Notes under the pieces: model-generated
The model's database searches: none
What the model was told of the DNA's origin: nothing
The model's input: only the letters and a program-made list of their open reading frames with translations
Shown: positions 26,363-37,105 of the stretch, piece by piece
Layout: every line of letters starts with the position of its first letter
How positions within the stretch are numbered: the stretch's first letter is position 1
Position numbers and translations under genes: made by a program
Assembly: GCA_023265455.1 (NCBI GenBank)
Contig: JAHFTQ010000008.1
Span: 42,140-106,139, forward strand
Source: Parachlamydiales bacterium
GTDB lineage: Bacteria; Chlamydiota; Chlamydiia; Chlamydiales; Rhabdochlamydiaceae
Reading direction: 5' to 3'
DNA: 64,000 bases

Positions 26363-27463
26363 TTAAAGCAAATGGAGAAAGACTTCGAGGCCGCCGTTGA
26401 GGAGGGGGATGGGTTTTTGGGAGGGGCGTCCAAGAGAGGGATGAAGGCGTCGGTGGGGGCTGAGGATCGCAGCACGGGCTTTGCCGTGACAGGTGGTTTG
26501 GAGGAAATCGGCGAGAGCAGCATAGGGGTCGGGGGTGGAGGAGAGGCGTGAGCCGTAGGGGGGATTTGTGACGACGAGGGTGGGTTGTAAGATGGGTTTG
26601 AAGTTGTGGAGGTGAGCATGTTGGAAGTGGAGGGGAAAGGAGGTGGTTTTAAGGGTAGCATTGCAAAGATCGATAGCTTTGCGGTCGCGGTCTCCTCCGA
26701 AGATGGAATAGGGTTTGAGCGGGACGATGCGGCTGTCGATCTCGGATTTGACGGCTTGCCAGGCTTCTTGGGAGAATTGGGGATGATTGAAAAAGCCGAA
26801 CTGTTTACGGAAATAGGCGGCAGGGGTGCCGGTGGCAAGGAGGGCGGCTTCCCAAAGAAAGGTTCCTGAGCCACAGAGGGGGTCGCATAAGATATCGTTA
26901 GAAGTGTAGCCGCTGAGCTTGAGAATAGCGGCGGCTAGGGTCTCTTGGAGGGGAGCTTCAATGGTGCCTGAGCGGTAGCCTCGCTTGAATAGGGGCGCGC
27001 CAGAAGTGTCTAAGCTGAGGGTGGCTTTATTCTCATAGATAAAAAGATGAATCTGGATAGCGGGGTTGTAGATCTCAACAGAGGGGCGATTACCGGTGGC
27101 CTCACGGAAAGCGTCGCAGATGGCATCTTTGACGACGAGACCGGCAAAGTGGGTATTGCGAAAAGCGGGATTGTTTGTGACATTGGCATCGATGGCGAAG
27201 GTTTTGTCAAGGGAGAGGACTTCGGTCCAGGGGATTTTCTTGGCTTCGGCGTAGAGGGTTTCTCGAGAGGTGCACTCAAAATGGGCAAGTGGCCAAAGGA
27301 CTCTGGTGGCTAGTCGGCTGCAGTAGTTGATGCGGTAGACGTTGTCCATCGAGAGGGGTGCAGAGACTCCGCGGGGCCAGCGGCGTGCAGGGATGCCGAG
27401 CTCTTCGAGTTCAGCTGCCAGGAGTTGTTCAAGATAGGGAGGACAGGTGATGAATAGGTGCAT
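26363..27463 (-). CDS. THUMP-domain RNA N2-guanine methyltransferase (RlmL-like)
   Basis: A 366-residue class I methyltransferase. An N-terminal ferredoxin-like/THUMP region (FITCPPYLEQLLAAELEELG, YRINYCSRLATRVLWPL) is followed by the SAM domain with DPLCGSGTFLWEAAL and the NPPYGSRL active-site motif. Members methylate guanine in 23S rRNA. It is single-domain compared with the fused E. coli RlmKL. The frame is open to 27691 through the ychF sequence, but the ATG at 27463, 1 nt after the ychF stop, gives the expected N-terminus. Confidence 0.9.
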   Translation of the reverse strand: MHLFITCPPYLEQLLAAELEELGIPARRWPRGVSAPLSMDNVYRINYCSRLATRVLWPLAHFECTSRETLYAEAKKIPWTEVLSLDKTFAIDANVTNNPAFRNTHFAGLVVKDAICDAFREATGNRPSVEIYNPAIQIHLFIYENKATLSLDTSGAPLFKRGYRSGTIEAPLQETLAAAILKLSGYTSNDILCDPLCGSGTFLWEAALLATGTPAAYFRKQFGFFNHPQFSQEAWQAVKSEIDSRIVPLKPYSIFGGDRDRKAIDLCNATLKTTSFPLHFQHAHLHNFKPILQPTLVVTNPPYGSRLSSTPDPYAALADFLQTTCHGKARAAILSPHRRLHPSLGRPSQKPIPLLNGGLEVFLHLL

Positions 27464-27464
27464 A

Positions 27465-28559
27465 TTAGTTATGGTAAAACTGTATGACATCGCCGTCTTG
27501 AACGATGTACTCTTTTCCTTCGGATCTGGCTTGACCAGCATCTCTTGCGCCCACGCGTCCTTTGTGGGTAACCATGTTATCATAGCTGACGACTTCGGCG
27601 CGGATGAATCCTTTTTGGATATCGGTATGGATTTTACCTGCAGCTTCTTGGGCAGTGGAGCCTTTAGGGATGGGCCACGCTCTGGTCTCAATCTCTCCGG
27701 TTGTCAGGTAGGTGATGAGATCGAGTGTGGAGAAGGCGGCTTGGATGAGGCGGTTAAGGCCGGTCTCTTTGAGGCCTAAGCTTTGGAGGTATTCTTTGGC
27801 TTCAGCAGGAGAGAGCTGAGCGAGCTCTTCTTCGAGTTTAGCGCAGATGGGGATGACGGAGTTGCCTTCTTTTTCTGCGTAGGCGCGGATTTTTTTGACG
27901 AGGTCATTCTCAAGGGAGGGAAGGGAGCCTTCATCGACATTAGCGGCGTAGAGAACTTTTTTGTTGGTGAGGAAGGTGTAACAGGCAAGATGCTCTTTTT
28001 CTTCGGGGGTGGTGGGGAGTGTTCGCAGGGGTTGGTTTTGGTTGAGGTGAGTGATGGCTTTTTGTAGGGTCTGGTAGAGGGGGAGGAGCTCTTTTTTGGT
28101 TTTGATTTGTTTTTCGAGTTTTTGGAGGATGTTTTCTGCCATTTGGAGATCGGAAAGGACGAGCTCGAGGTTGATGACTTCGATGTCAGCAATAGGGTCG
28201 ACTTTTCCGGCAACGTGGATGACGTCGCCTTCTTCGAAGGCTCGGACGACATGAACAATGGCGTCGGTTTCTCGGATATTGGTCAGGAATTTATTTCCGA
28301 GGCCTTCTCCTTCAGAGGCGCCTTTGACGAGGCCGGCAATATCGACGAAGGTGACGGTGGCGGGCACGAGTTTGCGGCTACCGGAGATAGCGGAGAGGAT
28401 GGGGAGGCGGGGATCTTCAACATCGACGATACCGACGTTGGGGTCGATGGTGCAGAAGGGGTAATTTGCAGCGGCGGCGGCTTTACGAGTCAGTGCATTG
28501 AAGAGGGTCGATTTTCCGACATTGGGAAGGCCAACAATGCCGCAAGAGAGTCCTACCAT
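27465..28559 (-). CDS. ychF: YchF/OLA1 ribosome-associated ATPase
   Basis: 364 residues: G1 [16 protein letters not shown]3 [16 protein letters not shown], the G4 region NKK, and the C-terminal TGS-like domain ending in DVIQFYHN. YchF is an Obg-family P-loop protein that prefers ATP and binds ribosomes. It follows ribF by 6 nt in the conserved chlamydial order. Confidence 0.97.
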   Translation of the reverse strand: MVGLSCGIVGLPNVGKSTLFNALTRKAAAAANYPFCTIDPNVGIVDVEDPRLPILSAISGSRKLVPATVTFVDIAGLVKGASEGEGLGNKFLTNIRETDAIVHVVRAFEEGDVIHVAGKVDPIADIEVINLELVLSDLQMAENILQKLEKQIKTKKELLPLYQTLQKAITHLNQNQPLRTLPTTPEEKEHLACYTFLTNKKVLYAANVDEGSLPSLENDLVKKIRAYAEKEGNSVIPICAKLEEELAQLSPAEAKEYLQSLGLKETGLNRLIQAAFSTLDLITYLTTGEIETRAWPIPKGSTAQEAAGKIHTDIQKGFIRAEVVSYDNMVTHKGRVGARDAGQARSEGKEYIVQDGDVIQFYHN

Positions 28560-28565
28560 AGAGCT

Positions 28566-29138
28566 TTATTCCTTATCTTTGAGCCTGCCGAGAAGGCGAA
28601 AGGCTTGTTTAAAATTGCCGAGTTCGATGAGTTCACGAATTTTCTTAGAAGAGACGACCTCGCCTTCAAAGGTGAATTTGGGAAGGTAAACGGGTTCGAA
28701 GGCGAGTTCTTGAGAGAGGCGGAAGATGTTGCTTTCATGACCTTCTCTACCTTGTCCAAATGCAGAGCCTTCACCCAAGACGAGGTAGGAAAAAGGCAGG
28801 TAGTGCCGAATTTTTTTCAGAAAGGTATCGTAAGGAAGAGCTGCCAAGGCTGAGTCGAAGGGGAGAACGATGGTAAGGGCGACATTGTTTTTTTCAAAAT
28901 GGCGGAGTTTTTGCTGCAGGGTGTCGATGAGTGTAGGAGTTGCCTGAGGGCGGAGGATTTCAGTGGGATGGTTGGAAAAAGTGAGGACGACGGGTGTGGC
29001 CCGTTTCTTGAGTTCGCCAAGGAGGTGTTGATGACCGAGATGGACGCCATCAAAGGTTCCCATGGTGAGAGCGATAGGAGAGGGAAGGGAAGGAATATCT
29101 TCAAGACGCTCAACGATGATCATAGAGGAGAGCTCCAT
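28566..29138 (-). CDS. ribF: RibF-type FAD synthetase, adenylyltransferase domain only
   Basis: 190 residues with the FMN adenylyltransferase domain: [15 protein letters not shown] (HxGH nucleotidyl-transfer motif) and [18 protein letters not shown]. The protein ends right after LLGRLKDKE, where bifunctional RibF proteins (~300 residues) continue into the riboflavin kinase domain. ychF starts 6 nt later, so the kinase domain is not hidden by a frameshift here. It should make FAD from FMN but not FMN from riboflavin. The start overlaps truB by 29 nt. Confidence 0.9.
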   Translation of the reverse strand: MELSSMIIVERLEDIPSLPSPIALTMGTFDGVHLGHQHLLGELKKRATPVVLTFSNHPTEILRPQATPTLIDTLQQKLRHFEKNNVALTIVLPFDSALAALPYDTFLKKIRHYLPFSYLVLGEGSAFGQGREGHESNIFRLSQELAFEPVYLPKFTFEGEVVSSKKIRELIELGNFKQAFRLLGRLKDKE

Positions 29139-29787
29139 TAATGCTGTCTTTGATGTGGAAAGATCCTGAGCGGAGGCGGCGGAGTTCGCAGAGGTGAGCG
29201 CCGCATCCTAGTAGGATGCCGAGGTCATGAGCGATGGTGCGGATGTAGGTGCCTTTTGAGCAGACGATGTGTAAAGAGAGATAGGGATAGGTGTAGCTGA
29301 CAAGTGTGGTTTTGAGTTGGATAGTGACGGGTTTTCGTTCAATTTCGATGCCGCGCCTTGCGAGCTCGTAGAGTTTTTTGCCTCCGACTTTTTTGGCTGA
29401 AAACATCGGAGGGGTTTGGAGAACGGTGCCTTGAAAAGAGACGAGAGCTGTTTCAATGCTGGAGAGGGTGGGGATGAGATCGGAGGTAGAGGTGATTTTT
29501 CCATCGCAGTCGTAAGAATCGGTGGCTTGGCCTAGGAGAAGTTTGCAGGTGTATTCTTTGTCCTCAGTGAGGTAGTTATTGGAGAGTTTGGTGAACTTCC
29601 CCAGTAGCATGACCATGAGTCCGGTTGCAAAGGGGTCGAGGGTTCCGGCATGTCCAATTTTAGAGATGTGCGTCAGGCGGCGGAGCGCGGTGACTAAGCT
29701 GAACGAGGTTTTGCCTGCAGGTTTATCAACGAGCAGTACACCTTCTTTAAGCGTCTGAGCTAGGAGGGCGTCGGGATTGTTCATCAT
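29110..29787 (-). CDS. truB: tRNA pseudouridine-55 synthase
   Basis: 225 residues, TruB catalytic domain: [11 protein letters not shown], then [14 protein letters not shown] with the catalytic Asp, and [14 protein letters not shown]. It converts U55 in the tRNA T-loop to pseudouridine. The C-terminal PUA-like part is minimal, as in chlamydiae. The frame is open to 29823; the ATG at 29787 is preferred, still overlapping rbfA by 41 nt. Confidence 0.94.
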   Translation of the reverse strand: MMNNPDALLAQTLKEGVLLVDKPAGKTSFSLVTALRRLTHISKIGHAGTLDPFATGLMVMLLGKFTKLSNNYLTEDKEYTCKLLLGQATDSYDCDGKITSTSDLIPTLSSIETALVSFQGTVLQTPPMFSAKKVGGKKLYELARRGIEIERKPVTIQLKTTLVSYTYPYLSLHIVCSKGTYIRTIAHDLGILLGCGAHLCELRRLRSGSFHIKDSINGALLYDHR

Positions 29788-30121
29788 GGATTTTCTCGAG
29801 AAGGTTGTGAATACGGAGTTCATCTTCCAACGTATCGTCGAGGAAAAAAGAGAGCGAGGGGAAATAACGCATCACGACTTTTTTGGAAGCTTGGGAAGAG
29901 ATAAAACTGGCGGCAGATTGGAGGGCTTTGAGGGTTTGTTGTTTTTCCTGAGGGGAACCAATGAGGCTGATAAAGACTTTAGCGTAGTGGAGGTCTTTGG
30001 TGATCTCGACTTTTTTGACGGTGACAAGCGCGTTCACTTTGGGGTTGCGCACCTCTCGCATAATCACCTCGGCGATCACTTCTTTAAGAAGGGAATTGAG
30101 ACGGTCGGTTCGTTTGATCAT
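29747..30121 (-). CDS. rbfA: Ribosome-binding factor A
   Basis: 124 residues with the RbfA KH-like fold: [38 protein letters not shown], and [16 protein letters not shown]. It acts in 30S maturation. It is placed between infB and truB as in most bacteria; a 160-nt gap with a hairpin separates it from infB. Confidence 0.95.
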   Translation of the reverse strand: MIKRTDRLNSLLKEVIAEVIMREVRNPKVNALVTVKKVEITKDLHYAKVFISLIGSPQEKQQTLKALQSAASFISSQASKKVVMRYFPSLSFFLDDTLEDELRIHNLLEKIHDEQSRRPPSSDA

Positions 30122-30173
30122 GAATCTGTCCTCAATGTCAAAGCCAGCGATTTTTAAAGGATTTTTTTGGCTT

Positions 30174-30231
30174 TTTTAAAGCCGCTTCGCAGGACATACT
30201 TAAGTGAGTAGGCCAAGAAGCGGCTTTAAAA
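30174..30231. repeat. Hairpin between infB and rbfA
   Basis: A perfect 15-bp stem TTTTAAAGCCGCTTC/GAAGCGGCTTTAAAA with a 28-nt loop. On the minus strand no U-run follows, so it is not a standard terminator. It may be a processing or stability element inside the operon. Confidence 0.7.
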
Positions 30232-30283
30232 AGGACGAAAAAAGACTTAAAAAGCGCTAGCTTTGCCATTGAGGATAGATTCA

Positions 30284-32902
30284 TTATAGCTCGGGGGTGA
30301 AGTAGGTGACGTCATAGGCCTGCAGAAGATCTCCTTCTTTAAATTCGCTGAATCCCTGCAGTAGGATTCCGCATTCTTGACCTTTGCTGAGCTCACGGAC
30401 ATCTTCTTTAACACGTTTAAGGGAGGCGACGGGGCCTTTCCAGATGACTTCTTTATCGCGAACGACGCGGATATGGTTGGATCTACGGATAATGCCATCG
30501 GTGACTTGGCAGCCGGCGATGTTCCCCAGATGTGAAGACTTAAAAACGGCTTTGACTTGAGCCTCGCCGCAGTCGTTTTCTTGGGCAATTTTGTCGAGAA
30601 GAGCGACCATGAGCTCTTTGACATCATCAACGGCGTGGTAAATGATATCGTGGAGGCGAACTTTGACACCCAGTTGCTTAATGAGCGGCTCGGCATGGCT
30701 TTCAATCTGAGTATGAAATCCGATCAAGGTGGCTTTTGCAGCAGAGGCGAGTTGAATATCGGACTCAGAGATTTCCCCGACAGCAGAGGAGATGATATGG
30801 ATCTCGGCTTTGGAGGAGGCAATTTTTTCCAAGGAGTGTTTAAGCGCTTCTAAAGAGCCTTGGACGTCGGCGCGGAGGATAAGGGTTAGGACCTTTTTTT
30901 CTTGCTTTTGCATCTGTTGCTGGAGGAGATTTTCAAGTCCGCCGCGTTTGATTTGTAGAGCGAGGTGTTTGCGCTTGAGGGCTCTTTCTTCAGAGACGTT
31001 GCTGGCCTCTTTTTCATCTTTCACGACGATGAAATCGCTGCCTGCTTCAGGAAGGCCGGAAAGACCGGTGATTTTGACAGGTGTCGAAGGGGGAGCGACA
31101 GTGAGGCTCTGATTGTGTTCGTCGTGCATGGTTTTTACACGGCCCCAATGTTCATCAAAAACGATAGCATCTCCGACATGGAGGGTGCCGTTTTGAACGA
31201 GAACGGTTGTAACGGCTCCCAATCCTTTGTGCATTTCGGATTCAATGACGGCTCCGCGTGCACGGGCATTGGGGTTGGCTTTAAGTTCTAAGACTTCGGA
31301 TTGTAAGGCTAGCATTTCGAGCAGTTCTTTGATGCCGGTTCCTTTTAATGCTGAGCAATTGATGGTGATGATTTGACCGCCCCAGGCTTCTGGAAGGAGG
31401 TTAGCTTCCGCTAATTGGCGATAGACGTTTTCTGCGTTAAAGTTGGGTTTATCGCATTTGTTGATGGCGACGACGATAGGAACATTTGCGCTGCGCGCTT
31501 GCTCAATGGCTTCTAGGGATTGAGCTCTTAATCCTTCATCTCCTGCAACGACTAAGACGACAATGTCAGTGACATCTGCACCACGGGTTCGCATAGCGGA
31601 AAAGGCTTCATGGCCGGGTGTGTCAAGAATTGTAATGTTGCCATAGTCGGTGTGGGCTTTGAATGCACCAATGTGTTGTGTAATAGCTCCAGCTTCACCG
31701 GCAGCAACGTTGGATTTGCGGATGGCGTCAATTAAACTTGTTTTACCATGGTCGACATGGCCCATGAAAGCAACGACAGGGCTGCGGGGGATGATTTGAT
31801 CTGCCGGTGTTTCCAGGATTTCTTGTTTAATGGTTTTGTCGGTAATTTTTAGGCGCTCTTCTTCAGTGGTATCAATGGTGATTTCGCAGTCGAAATCGTG
31901 TCCTAAGAGTTGAAGGGTCGTTTCGTCATCTAAGAAATCGTTGAGGGTGAGGACGACTCCTTTCATGAAGAGGGTAGAGATCAGCTGGGAAGCTTTGAGT
32001 TTCATTTCAGAAGCGAGATCTTTGATGGTAATGGGCACCCGAATCTTCAAAACTTTGGGACGGATGACGACTTCTTCGTACATGGACGGTATCCGTTTAT
32101 GGCCGCGGCCCTTACGAGGGCGCCATCCTTCATCGTTTTCATCGCGCAGCCCTTGCTTATCACGTGAATCAAAAGCTCGGAAGACTTCTGTTTTTTTTGT
32201 ACTCTTGACATCCCGCACATCTTTGAATTTTCTGGCAGCATCTTCTTCGCGCGGCGATTTTTGAGGAGCATGATCTCTAGGAGGAGATTTCAGTCCTGCT
32301 CGGGGGTCGAAAGGAGGTCTTCTTGGAGCTCCTGGACCACCTGAGCCCCCACCTGATCCAAAGGGAGGTCTTCCAAACGGGGTGCGAGGTCGGTATCCGG
32401 TAGCTCCTCCTGGAGCAGGGCGTGGGGCTCCTGGTTGGCGAGGTTTATAGTCGCTGGGCAGTCCTGTAGGTCGATTGGCATTGGAAGTTGGACTACTAGG
32501 GGGGCGGTATCCTCCAGATCCTGATTGGCGAGGTTGATAGGCGGCTTTGTTGGGATAGGATTGTGGGCTTGAAGGGGGTCGATAAGGAGGACGATCTGTA
32601 GGTTTTCTGATGGGAGGAAGATAGCTAGCTTTTTTGGGGGCGGCAGGCGGCTCTTCTGAGGCTTCAACTTTAGGTTCGACCTTGGGCTCAATTGCAGGAG
32701 GCCCAGGCGGAGGAAGGGGAGGAGGTGCTATTTTTTGTTGCGCAGCCGGTTGCGGAGTTTCTTGTACAGGTGTTTCCGCAGCGGGAACGGGCTTTTGTTC
32801 TGGCTTGGCAGGAGCAGCCGGTTTTCCTTCGGGCTTTTTCAGCTTACCGATGGCTGCTGCGAGCTGAGCATTTTTAACAGTGATCTTGAGGTTTTTAGCC
32901 AA
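30284..32902 (-). CDS. infB: Translation initiation factor IF-2
   Basis: 872 residues. The N-terminal ~250 residues are proline-, alanine- and arginine-rich low complexity. A IF2-N module follows ([20 protein letters not shown]), then the G domain [22 protein letters not shown] and NKCD, and the C-terminal fMet-tRNA-binding domains. IF-2 positions initiator tRNA on the 30S subunit. It overlaps the nusA stop by 8 nt, so it is cotranslated with nusA. Confidence 0.98.
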   Translation of the reverse strand: MAKNLKITVKNAQLAAAIGKLKKPEGKPAAPAKPEQKPVPAAETPVQETPQPAAQQKIAPPPLPPPGPPAIEPKVEPKVEASEEPPAAPKKASYLPPIRKPTDRPPYRPPSSPQSYPNKAAYQPRQSGSGGYRPPSSPTSNANRPTGLPSDYKPRQPGAPRPAPGGATGYRPRTPFGRPPFGSGGGSGGPGAPRRPPFDPRAGLKSPPRDHAPQKSPREEDAARKFKDVRDVKSTKKTEVFRAFDSRDKQGLRDENDEGWRPRKGRGHKRIPSMYEEVVIRPKVLKIRVPITIKDLASEMKLKASQLISTLFMKGVVLTLNDFLDDETTLQLLGHDFDCEITIDTTEEERLKITDKTIKQEILETPADQIIPRSPVVAFMGHVDHGKTSLIDAIRKSNVAAGEAGAITQHIGAFKAHTDYGNITILDTPGHEAFSAMRTRGADVTDIVVLVVAGDEGLRAQSLEAIEQARSANVPIVVAINKCDKPNFNAENVYRQLAEANLLPEAWGGQIITINCSALKGTGIKELLEMLALQSEVLELKANPNARARGAVIESEMHKGLGAVTTVLVQNGTLHVGDAIVFDEHWGRVKTMHDEHNQSLTVAPPSTPVKITGLSGLPEAGSDFIVVKDEKEASNVSEERALKRKHLALQIKRGGLENLLQQQMQKQEKKVLTLILRADVQGSLEALKHSLEKIASSKAEIHIISSAVGEISESDIQLASAAKATLIGFHTQIESHAEPLIKQLGVKVRLHDIIYHAVDDVKELMVALLDKIAQENDCGEAQVKAVFKSSHLGNIAGCQVTDGIIRRSNHIRVVRDKEVIWKGPVASLKRVKEDVRELSKGQECGILLQGFSEFKEGDLLQAYDVTYFTPEL

Positions 32903-34187
32903 TTTTTAGCCCTTTTTTCTTGCAAATCTCATCTAGAATCTTTGTCGCTAGTTCTACGCTAATCTCAGGAATTTTTGCGAGTTCTTGCGGAGTGGCATTT
33001 AAGACTTTGCGAGGCGTATCGTAGCCTGCGGAGATAACGCTTTCGATTGCAAATTTCAAAAGAGGGCTCATCCCTTCCAGCTGAAGTTTTACATCGAGGG
33101 TCTCATCTTCTGCAAGTGCCAGCTGTTGCCTTTGGAGGTTGGCAATCTGCTGATATTCGCTCATCTTCCTGACATGGATTTCGGATCCGATCAGTTCGCC
33201 GTTTAAGAAGGCATTCATCCCTCGCTTTCCAAGGACGGCTGCATAATTTTCATCGTCGATGATGATAGTGACGACTTTATTTTCTTCATTTACATCAATC
33301 TTCCTGATCTCGATAGGAGAGAGAGCTCGAACGAGGAGCTGGACGGGATCGTCGATGTAGGAAATGATGTCGATTTTTTCATTGTTGAGCTCACGGATGA
33401 TATTTTTAACCCGTGTTCCTCGGACACCTACACAGGCACCTACAGGATCGACTTTAGAGTCAGACGATTTGACAGCGACCTTAGTGCGATAACCAGGATC
33501 GCGGACAATTTTTTCAATGGTGATGGTACCATCTTGAAGTTCAGGAACTTCTTGATAAAAGAGTTGTCTGACAAATTCTGGGTGGCTCCGACTGAGAATG
33601 ACTTCTGCGCCCCCATTTTCTGTGTCACGGACTTCGAATAGAAGGGCCTGAACCCGGTCTCCGACATTATATTTTTCCACTTTCGGATAGAATCTGTCGG
33701 GGAGAATTCCTTCGACTTTTCCTAAGTCTACAACGAGTGTAGATCCACGGATCAGACGTTTGACAGTTCCAGAAATAATTTCATTGACGCGGTGGCGATA
33801 TTCTTCATAGATCACGTCTCGCTCAGCAGAACGTATCTTTTGTGAAATCAGCTGCCTTGCTGTTTGCGCAGCAATTCGACCAAAATCTTGAGGCGTACAA
33901 GGGATGTCAATCCATTGACCCATTTCAGCGTAAGGGTTGATGAGGCGAGCTTCTTCGAGCAGGATCTCTTCTTCTGGAATGGTGACCTTGTCAACGACTT
34001 CTTTTTGTGCCGTGACTTCAATATCGGCTGTTTTGGGATTGACATGGACACTAATATTGAGGAGTCCCTTGATACTTTTACGAGCAGCAGCGAGCAGAGC
34101 TTCTTCGACAGCTGAAATGATGATATCGCGCTTGATCCCTTTTTCACGTTCTAGATACTCGAAAATAGCAAGGAGGTCTTTATTCAT
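32895..34187 (-). CDS. nusA: Transcription termination/antitermination factor NusA
   Basis: 430 residues: N-terminal RNA polymerase-binding domain, S1 domain ([26 protein letters not shown]), two KH domains ([32 protein letters not shown]) and a C-terminal HhH-like segment ([12 protein letters not shown]). It modulates pausing and termination. It lies between rpsA and infB, the chlamydial arrangement. Confidence 0.98.
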   Translation of the reverse strand: MNKDLLAIFEYLEREKGIKRDIIISAVEEALLAAARKSIKGLLNISVHVNPKTADIEVTAQKEVVDKVTIPEEEILLEEARLINPYAEMGQWIDIPCTPQDFGRIAAQTARQLISQKIRSAERDVIYEEYRHRVNEIISGTVKRLIRGSTLVVDLGKVEGILPDRFYPKVEKYNVGDRVQALLFEVRDTENGGAEVILSRSHPEFVRQLFYQEVPELQDGTITIEKIVRDPGYRTKVAVKSSDSKVDPVGACVGVRGTRVKNIIRELNNEKIDIISYIDDPVQLLVRALSPIEIRKIDVNEENKVVTIIIDDENYAAVLGKRGMNAFLNGELIGSEIHVRKMSEYQQIANLQRQQLALAEDETLDVKLQLEGMSPLLKFAIESVISAGYDTPRKVLNATPQELAKIPEISVELATKILDEICKKKGLKIG

Positions 34188-34215
34188 TGAAATACCTTTA
34201 AAAATTTACTGAGCT

Positions 34216-34244
34216 AAAAAGCCTCCGCTAAACGGAGGCTTTTT
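34216..34244 (-). terminator. Terminator/attenuator between rpsA and nusA
   Basis: AAAAAGCCTCCG and CGGAGGCTTTTT pair around CTAAA, so it could act in both directions. It follows the rpsA stop and precedes nusA, so nusA-infB expression may depend on read-through. Autocontrol by NusA is possible but inferred. Confidence 0.85.
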
Positions 34245-34254
34245 CTGTTAGAGT

Positions 34255-36003
34255 TTATTCGACTTCTTCTTTTTCAGCGGCTTTTTCTTTCGTTTTTTTC
34301 TTTTTTGTCTTTTTCTTTTCCCCGACTAGAATATCGTCACGATTTTCTTTATTTTTCTCGATCAAATATTCTTTAATAGAAAGGGAAATTTTCTTATTTT
34401 CTGGGTCAACCTTGATCACTTTCGCAGTGACTTCTTGGCCTTTAGAAATAATTTCTTCGACTTTTCCAAAAGGTTGGTCTGAAAGCTCAGTCACATGGAT
34501 TAAACCTTCTAAGCCGTTATCTAATTCAACAAAAGCTCCGAACGCAGTGATCTTTGTGACAATTCCTTTCACAAGTGCATCCATCGGCATCAAGTCCTTA
34601 GCATGTTCCCAAGGATTTTGGCTGAGTTGTTTGACTCCCAGAGCAATTTTCTTGTTCTCTTTGTCTACGGAAAGGACGACAGCATCAACCTTATCGCCTT
34701 TCTTAAATACCTCGGAAGGATGAGAGACTTTTTTGATCCAACTTAAATCAGAGATATGAATGAGTCCATCAACGCCAGGTTCGAGTTCTACGAACGCGCC
34801 GTAGTTGGTCAAGTTGCGGATTTCAGCATTTACACCACTGCCAATAGGATATTTTTTTTCGACTTCATCCCAAGGGTTTTTCTCGAGCTGTTTCATGCCT
34901 AGAGAAATCTTGCCTTCGTCTTTTTGAACAGCTAAAACAATGGCTTCAACTTCATCGCCCTTCTTGACAATTTCGCTGGGGTCATTGACGGTTTTGGTCC
35001 AAGACATTTCGGACACATGGGTGAGCCCTTCAATGCCGGGTTCAATTTCAATGAAAGCTCCGTAAGGAACTAAACTGACAACTTTCCCTTTAACGCGGGT
35101 TCCTGGGGGATACCGTTTTTCGATCTCTTCCCAAGGATTGCTGTCTTTTTGTTTCATTCCTAAGGCAACGCGGCCCTTATCTTTATCAACATGCAAGATG
35201 ATCACTTCAAGATCATCGCCGAGTTGAACGATTTCGGAAGGGTGTTTAATTCTTTTCCAAGTCATGTCGGTGATGTGGAGGAGTCCATCAACACCGTCAA
35301 TATCGAGGAAAACCCCAAAATCGGTAATGTTTTTAACAATACCATGACGAATTTCTCCCTCATGGAAGTTTTCAAGCATTTCGACTTTTTTCGTCATGCG
35401 CTCTTCTTCTAAAAGCTCTCGTCTTGAAATGACAATGTTTTTGCGATCTGTATTGATTTTAAGGATCTTGAAGTCGTAGGTTTTGTCGAGATATTCATCG
35501 AGATTTTTGATGCGCTTATTGTCAATTTGAGATCCCGGCAAGAAGGCCTCAATGCCGATATCGACCATCAAGCCACCCTTAACTTTTCGGATGACTTTTC
35601 CACTAACAATAGAACCTTCAGTACAATTTTCGACGATGTTTTCCCAGAGGCGGAGACGTTTAGCTTTATCGCGAGATAAGACGATTTGCCCATCTTCTCC
35701 TTCGGTCTGATCGAGGAAAACCTCGATTTCACTACCTAATGAGAGCTCTTCAGCATTATTGAATTCACCAATAGGAACTAACCCTTCGGATTTCAGACCT
35801 ACATCGATAACGACGAAGTCTTTAGTAAGCTCCACAATGTGTCCTTTAAGGACGTAGCCTGAACTGAGGGAGGCAAAAGATCCTGGTCCTTCCCCTTTTT
35901 CTTTAGCGCCTAAAAGCTTCCTAAAAGCTTTTGCATCTTCTTCGTGATAATCGACATCCTCAATGATGTTGCTTGAATTCCAATCGTGTTTAAATTTGGA
36001 CAT
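34255..36003 (-). CDS. rpsA: 30S ribosomal protein S1
   Basis: 582 residues with six S1 repeats, e.g. [41 protein letters not shown] and later [20 protein letters not shown]. The C-terminus is a lysine/glutamate-rich tail. S1 recruits mRNA to the ribosome. It is the first gene of the minus-strand translation block; a terminator hairpin separates it from nusA. Confidence 0.98.
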   Translation of the reverse strand: MSKFKHDWNSSNIIEDVDYHEEDAKAFRKLLGAKEKGEGPGSFASLSSGYVLKGHIVELTKDFVVIDVGLKSEGLVPIGEFNNAEELSLGSEIEVFLDQTEGEDGQIVLSRDKAKRLRLWENIVENCTEGSIVSGKVIRKVKGGLMVDIGIEAFLPGSQIDNKRIKNLDEYLDKTYDFKILKINTDRKNIVISRRELLEEERMTKKVEMLENFHEGEIRHGIVKNITDFGVFLDIDGVDGLLHITDMTWKRIKHPSEIVQLGDDLEVIILHVDKDKGRVALGMKQKDSNPWEEIEKRYPPGTRVKGKVVSLVPYGAFIEIEPGIEGLTHVSEMSWTKTVNDPSEIVKKGDEVEAIVLAVQKDEGKISLGMKQLEKNPWDEVEKKYPIGSGVNAEIRNLTNYGAFVELEPGVDGLIHISDLSWIKKVSHPSEVFKKGDKVDAVVLSVDKENKKIALGVKQLSQNPWEHAKDLMPMDALVKGIVTKITAFGAFVELDNGLEGLIHVTELSDQPFGKVEEIISKGQEVTAKVIKVDPENKKISLSIKEYLIEKNKENRDDILVGEKKKTKKKKTKEKAAEKEEVE

Positions 36004-36331
36004 TATGATCCCGTTTCTCCTTACTGTGGGAAGTTGTCACCCTTTAGTTTTTAAGGGTTGAGCATCCCAAACTTGTGTGTATTGTAAGAAATTCCTTAAC
36101 TCCTAGCCTTGAACATTCGAAGTAAAGATCTTCGCTTACAAACTGTTAATCAGGGAGAGAATAACAAATCATTGAAAATAACAGCAAGGAGCAAATGAGG
36201 ACTTCTCGTCTTGTATTGGGTAAAGAGAATAGGATACGCAGGATGAATCACTTATATTTTTAAAATATCTCCTATCATTAGCTTCTGGGCACGTTGCAAA
36301 AATAAGATCCTCTAGCCATACTCCGAAAAAC
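36004..36331. other. Divergent intergenic region rpsA / lysC
   Basis: 328 nt of noncoding sequence between rpsA and lysC, which face away from each other. It must hold both promoters. A TTACAAT on the minus strand near 36080 could be a -10 for rpsA, but no convincing -35 was found. An AAGGAG ribosome site lies just before rpsA; lysC has no evident SD. No RNA gene or repeat recognised. Confidence 0.5.
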
Positions 36332-37105
36332 ATGAGATGCGTCGTTTTGAAGTTCGGTGGGGCGGCAGTAGCTGCTCCTGAGAGGTTTGGGCAGATTGCC
36401 GACTTGATTACCGAAAGGTCTCAAGAATACGAGCGCGTGGTTGTCGTTGTCAGTGCCATGGGTAATATGACAAACGAGCTTTTGTCTTTGGCTCGTCAAG
36501 TCCACCCCTCCCCTCCCAAGCGGGAAGAAGATATGCTGATTTCCGTAGGGGAGCGCATTAGCATGGCTTTGCTGGCGATGGCGCTCGATCTAAAGCACAA
36601 ACAAGCTGTCAGTTTGACAGGAAGCCAGGCGGGCATTATCACGAATGCGGATCATACTGAAGCCCGTATTGTTGAAGTACGGCCCCATCGAGTTAAAGAG
36701 CATCTCGACCAAGGAAAGATTGTCGTTGTAGCAGGGTTCCAAGGAGTGAGTCGAGGGGGGCAAATTACAACTCTAGGGCGAGGGGGCTCTGACACGACAG
36801 CGGTTGCGTTAGCAGTTGCGCTGGGGGCAGAAAAAGTTGAGTTTTATAAAGACGTGCCCGGGGTTTTTGCAGGGGACCCTAAGCTCAACCCTCAAGCGGA
36901 ATTCTTTCCCTTCTTAGATTATTCACCTGCAATAGAGCTCATGAAAAATGGAGCCAAGGTTTTACAAAGTCGCTGTGTAGAACTCGCTTGCAAAAACGGT
37001 ATTCTTTTGCATGTGCTTCCTTTTCATCATCCTAAAAATAATCCAGGCACACTCATAGGGGCTGCACTTCCTTTCTCACAACCCCCGCTGTATGAGGACG
37101 AATGA
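36332..37105 (+). CDS. lysC: Aspartate kinase, catalytic domain only
   Basis: 257 residues of amino-acid-kinase fold: LKFGGAAVAAPERF at the phosphate site, SVGERISMALLAMAL, TTLGRGGSDTTAVALA and the YKDVPGVFAGDPKL segment, all typical of aspartate kinases (ATP + Asp to 4-aspartyl phosphate). Ordinary LysC proteins are ~400 residues and end in two ACT domains for feedback control. Here the protein stops after the kinase core (PGTLIG). The stop overlaps the start of the 617-residue gene as ATGA, so the two are coupled. Confidence 0.88.
   Translation: MRCVVLKFGGAAVAAPERFGQIADLITERSQEYERVVVVVSAMGNMTNELLSLARQVHPSPPKREEDMLISVGERISMALLAMALDLKHKQAVSLTGSQAGIITNADHTEARIVEVRPHRVKEHLDQGKIVVVAGFQGVSRGGQITTLGRGGSDTTAVALAVALGAEKVEFYKDVPGVFAGDPKLNPQAEFFPFLDYSPAIELMKNGAKVLQSRCVELACKNGILLHVLPFHHPKNNPGTLIGAALPFSQPPLYEDE

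Noticed and set aside
26341..28853. Long frames antisense or out of phase over the RNA methyltransferase, ychF and ribF genes
   Set aside because: Low-complexity shadow translations (runs of S/P or G/E) of well-identified genes on the minus strand.
30557..32962. Plus-strand frames over infB
   Set aside because: Shadows of the infB sequence, especially its repetitive N-terminal part.
36332..37105. Uridylate kinase or other amino-acid-kinase member instead of aspartate kinase
   Set aside because: KFGG start, SVGERIS and the GRGGSDTTA segment are those of aspartate kinases; UMP kinase motifs are different.
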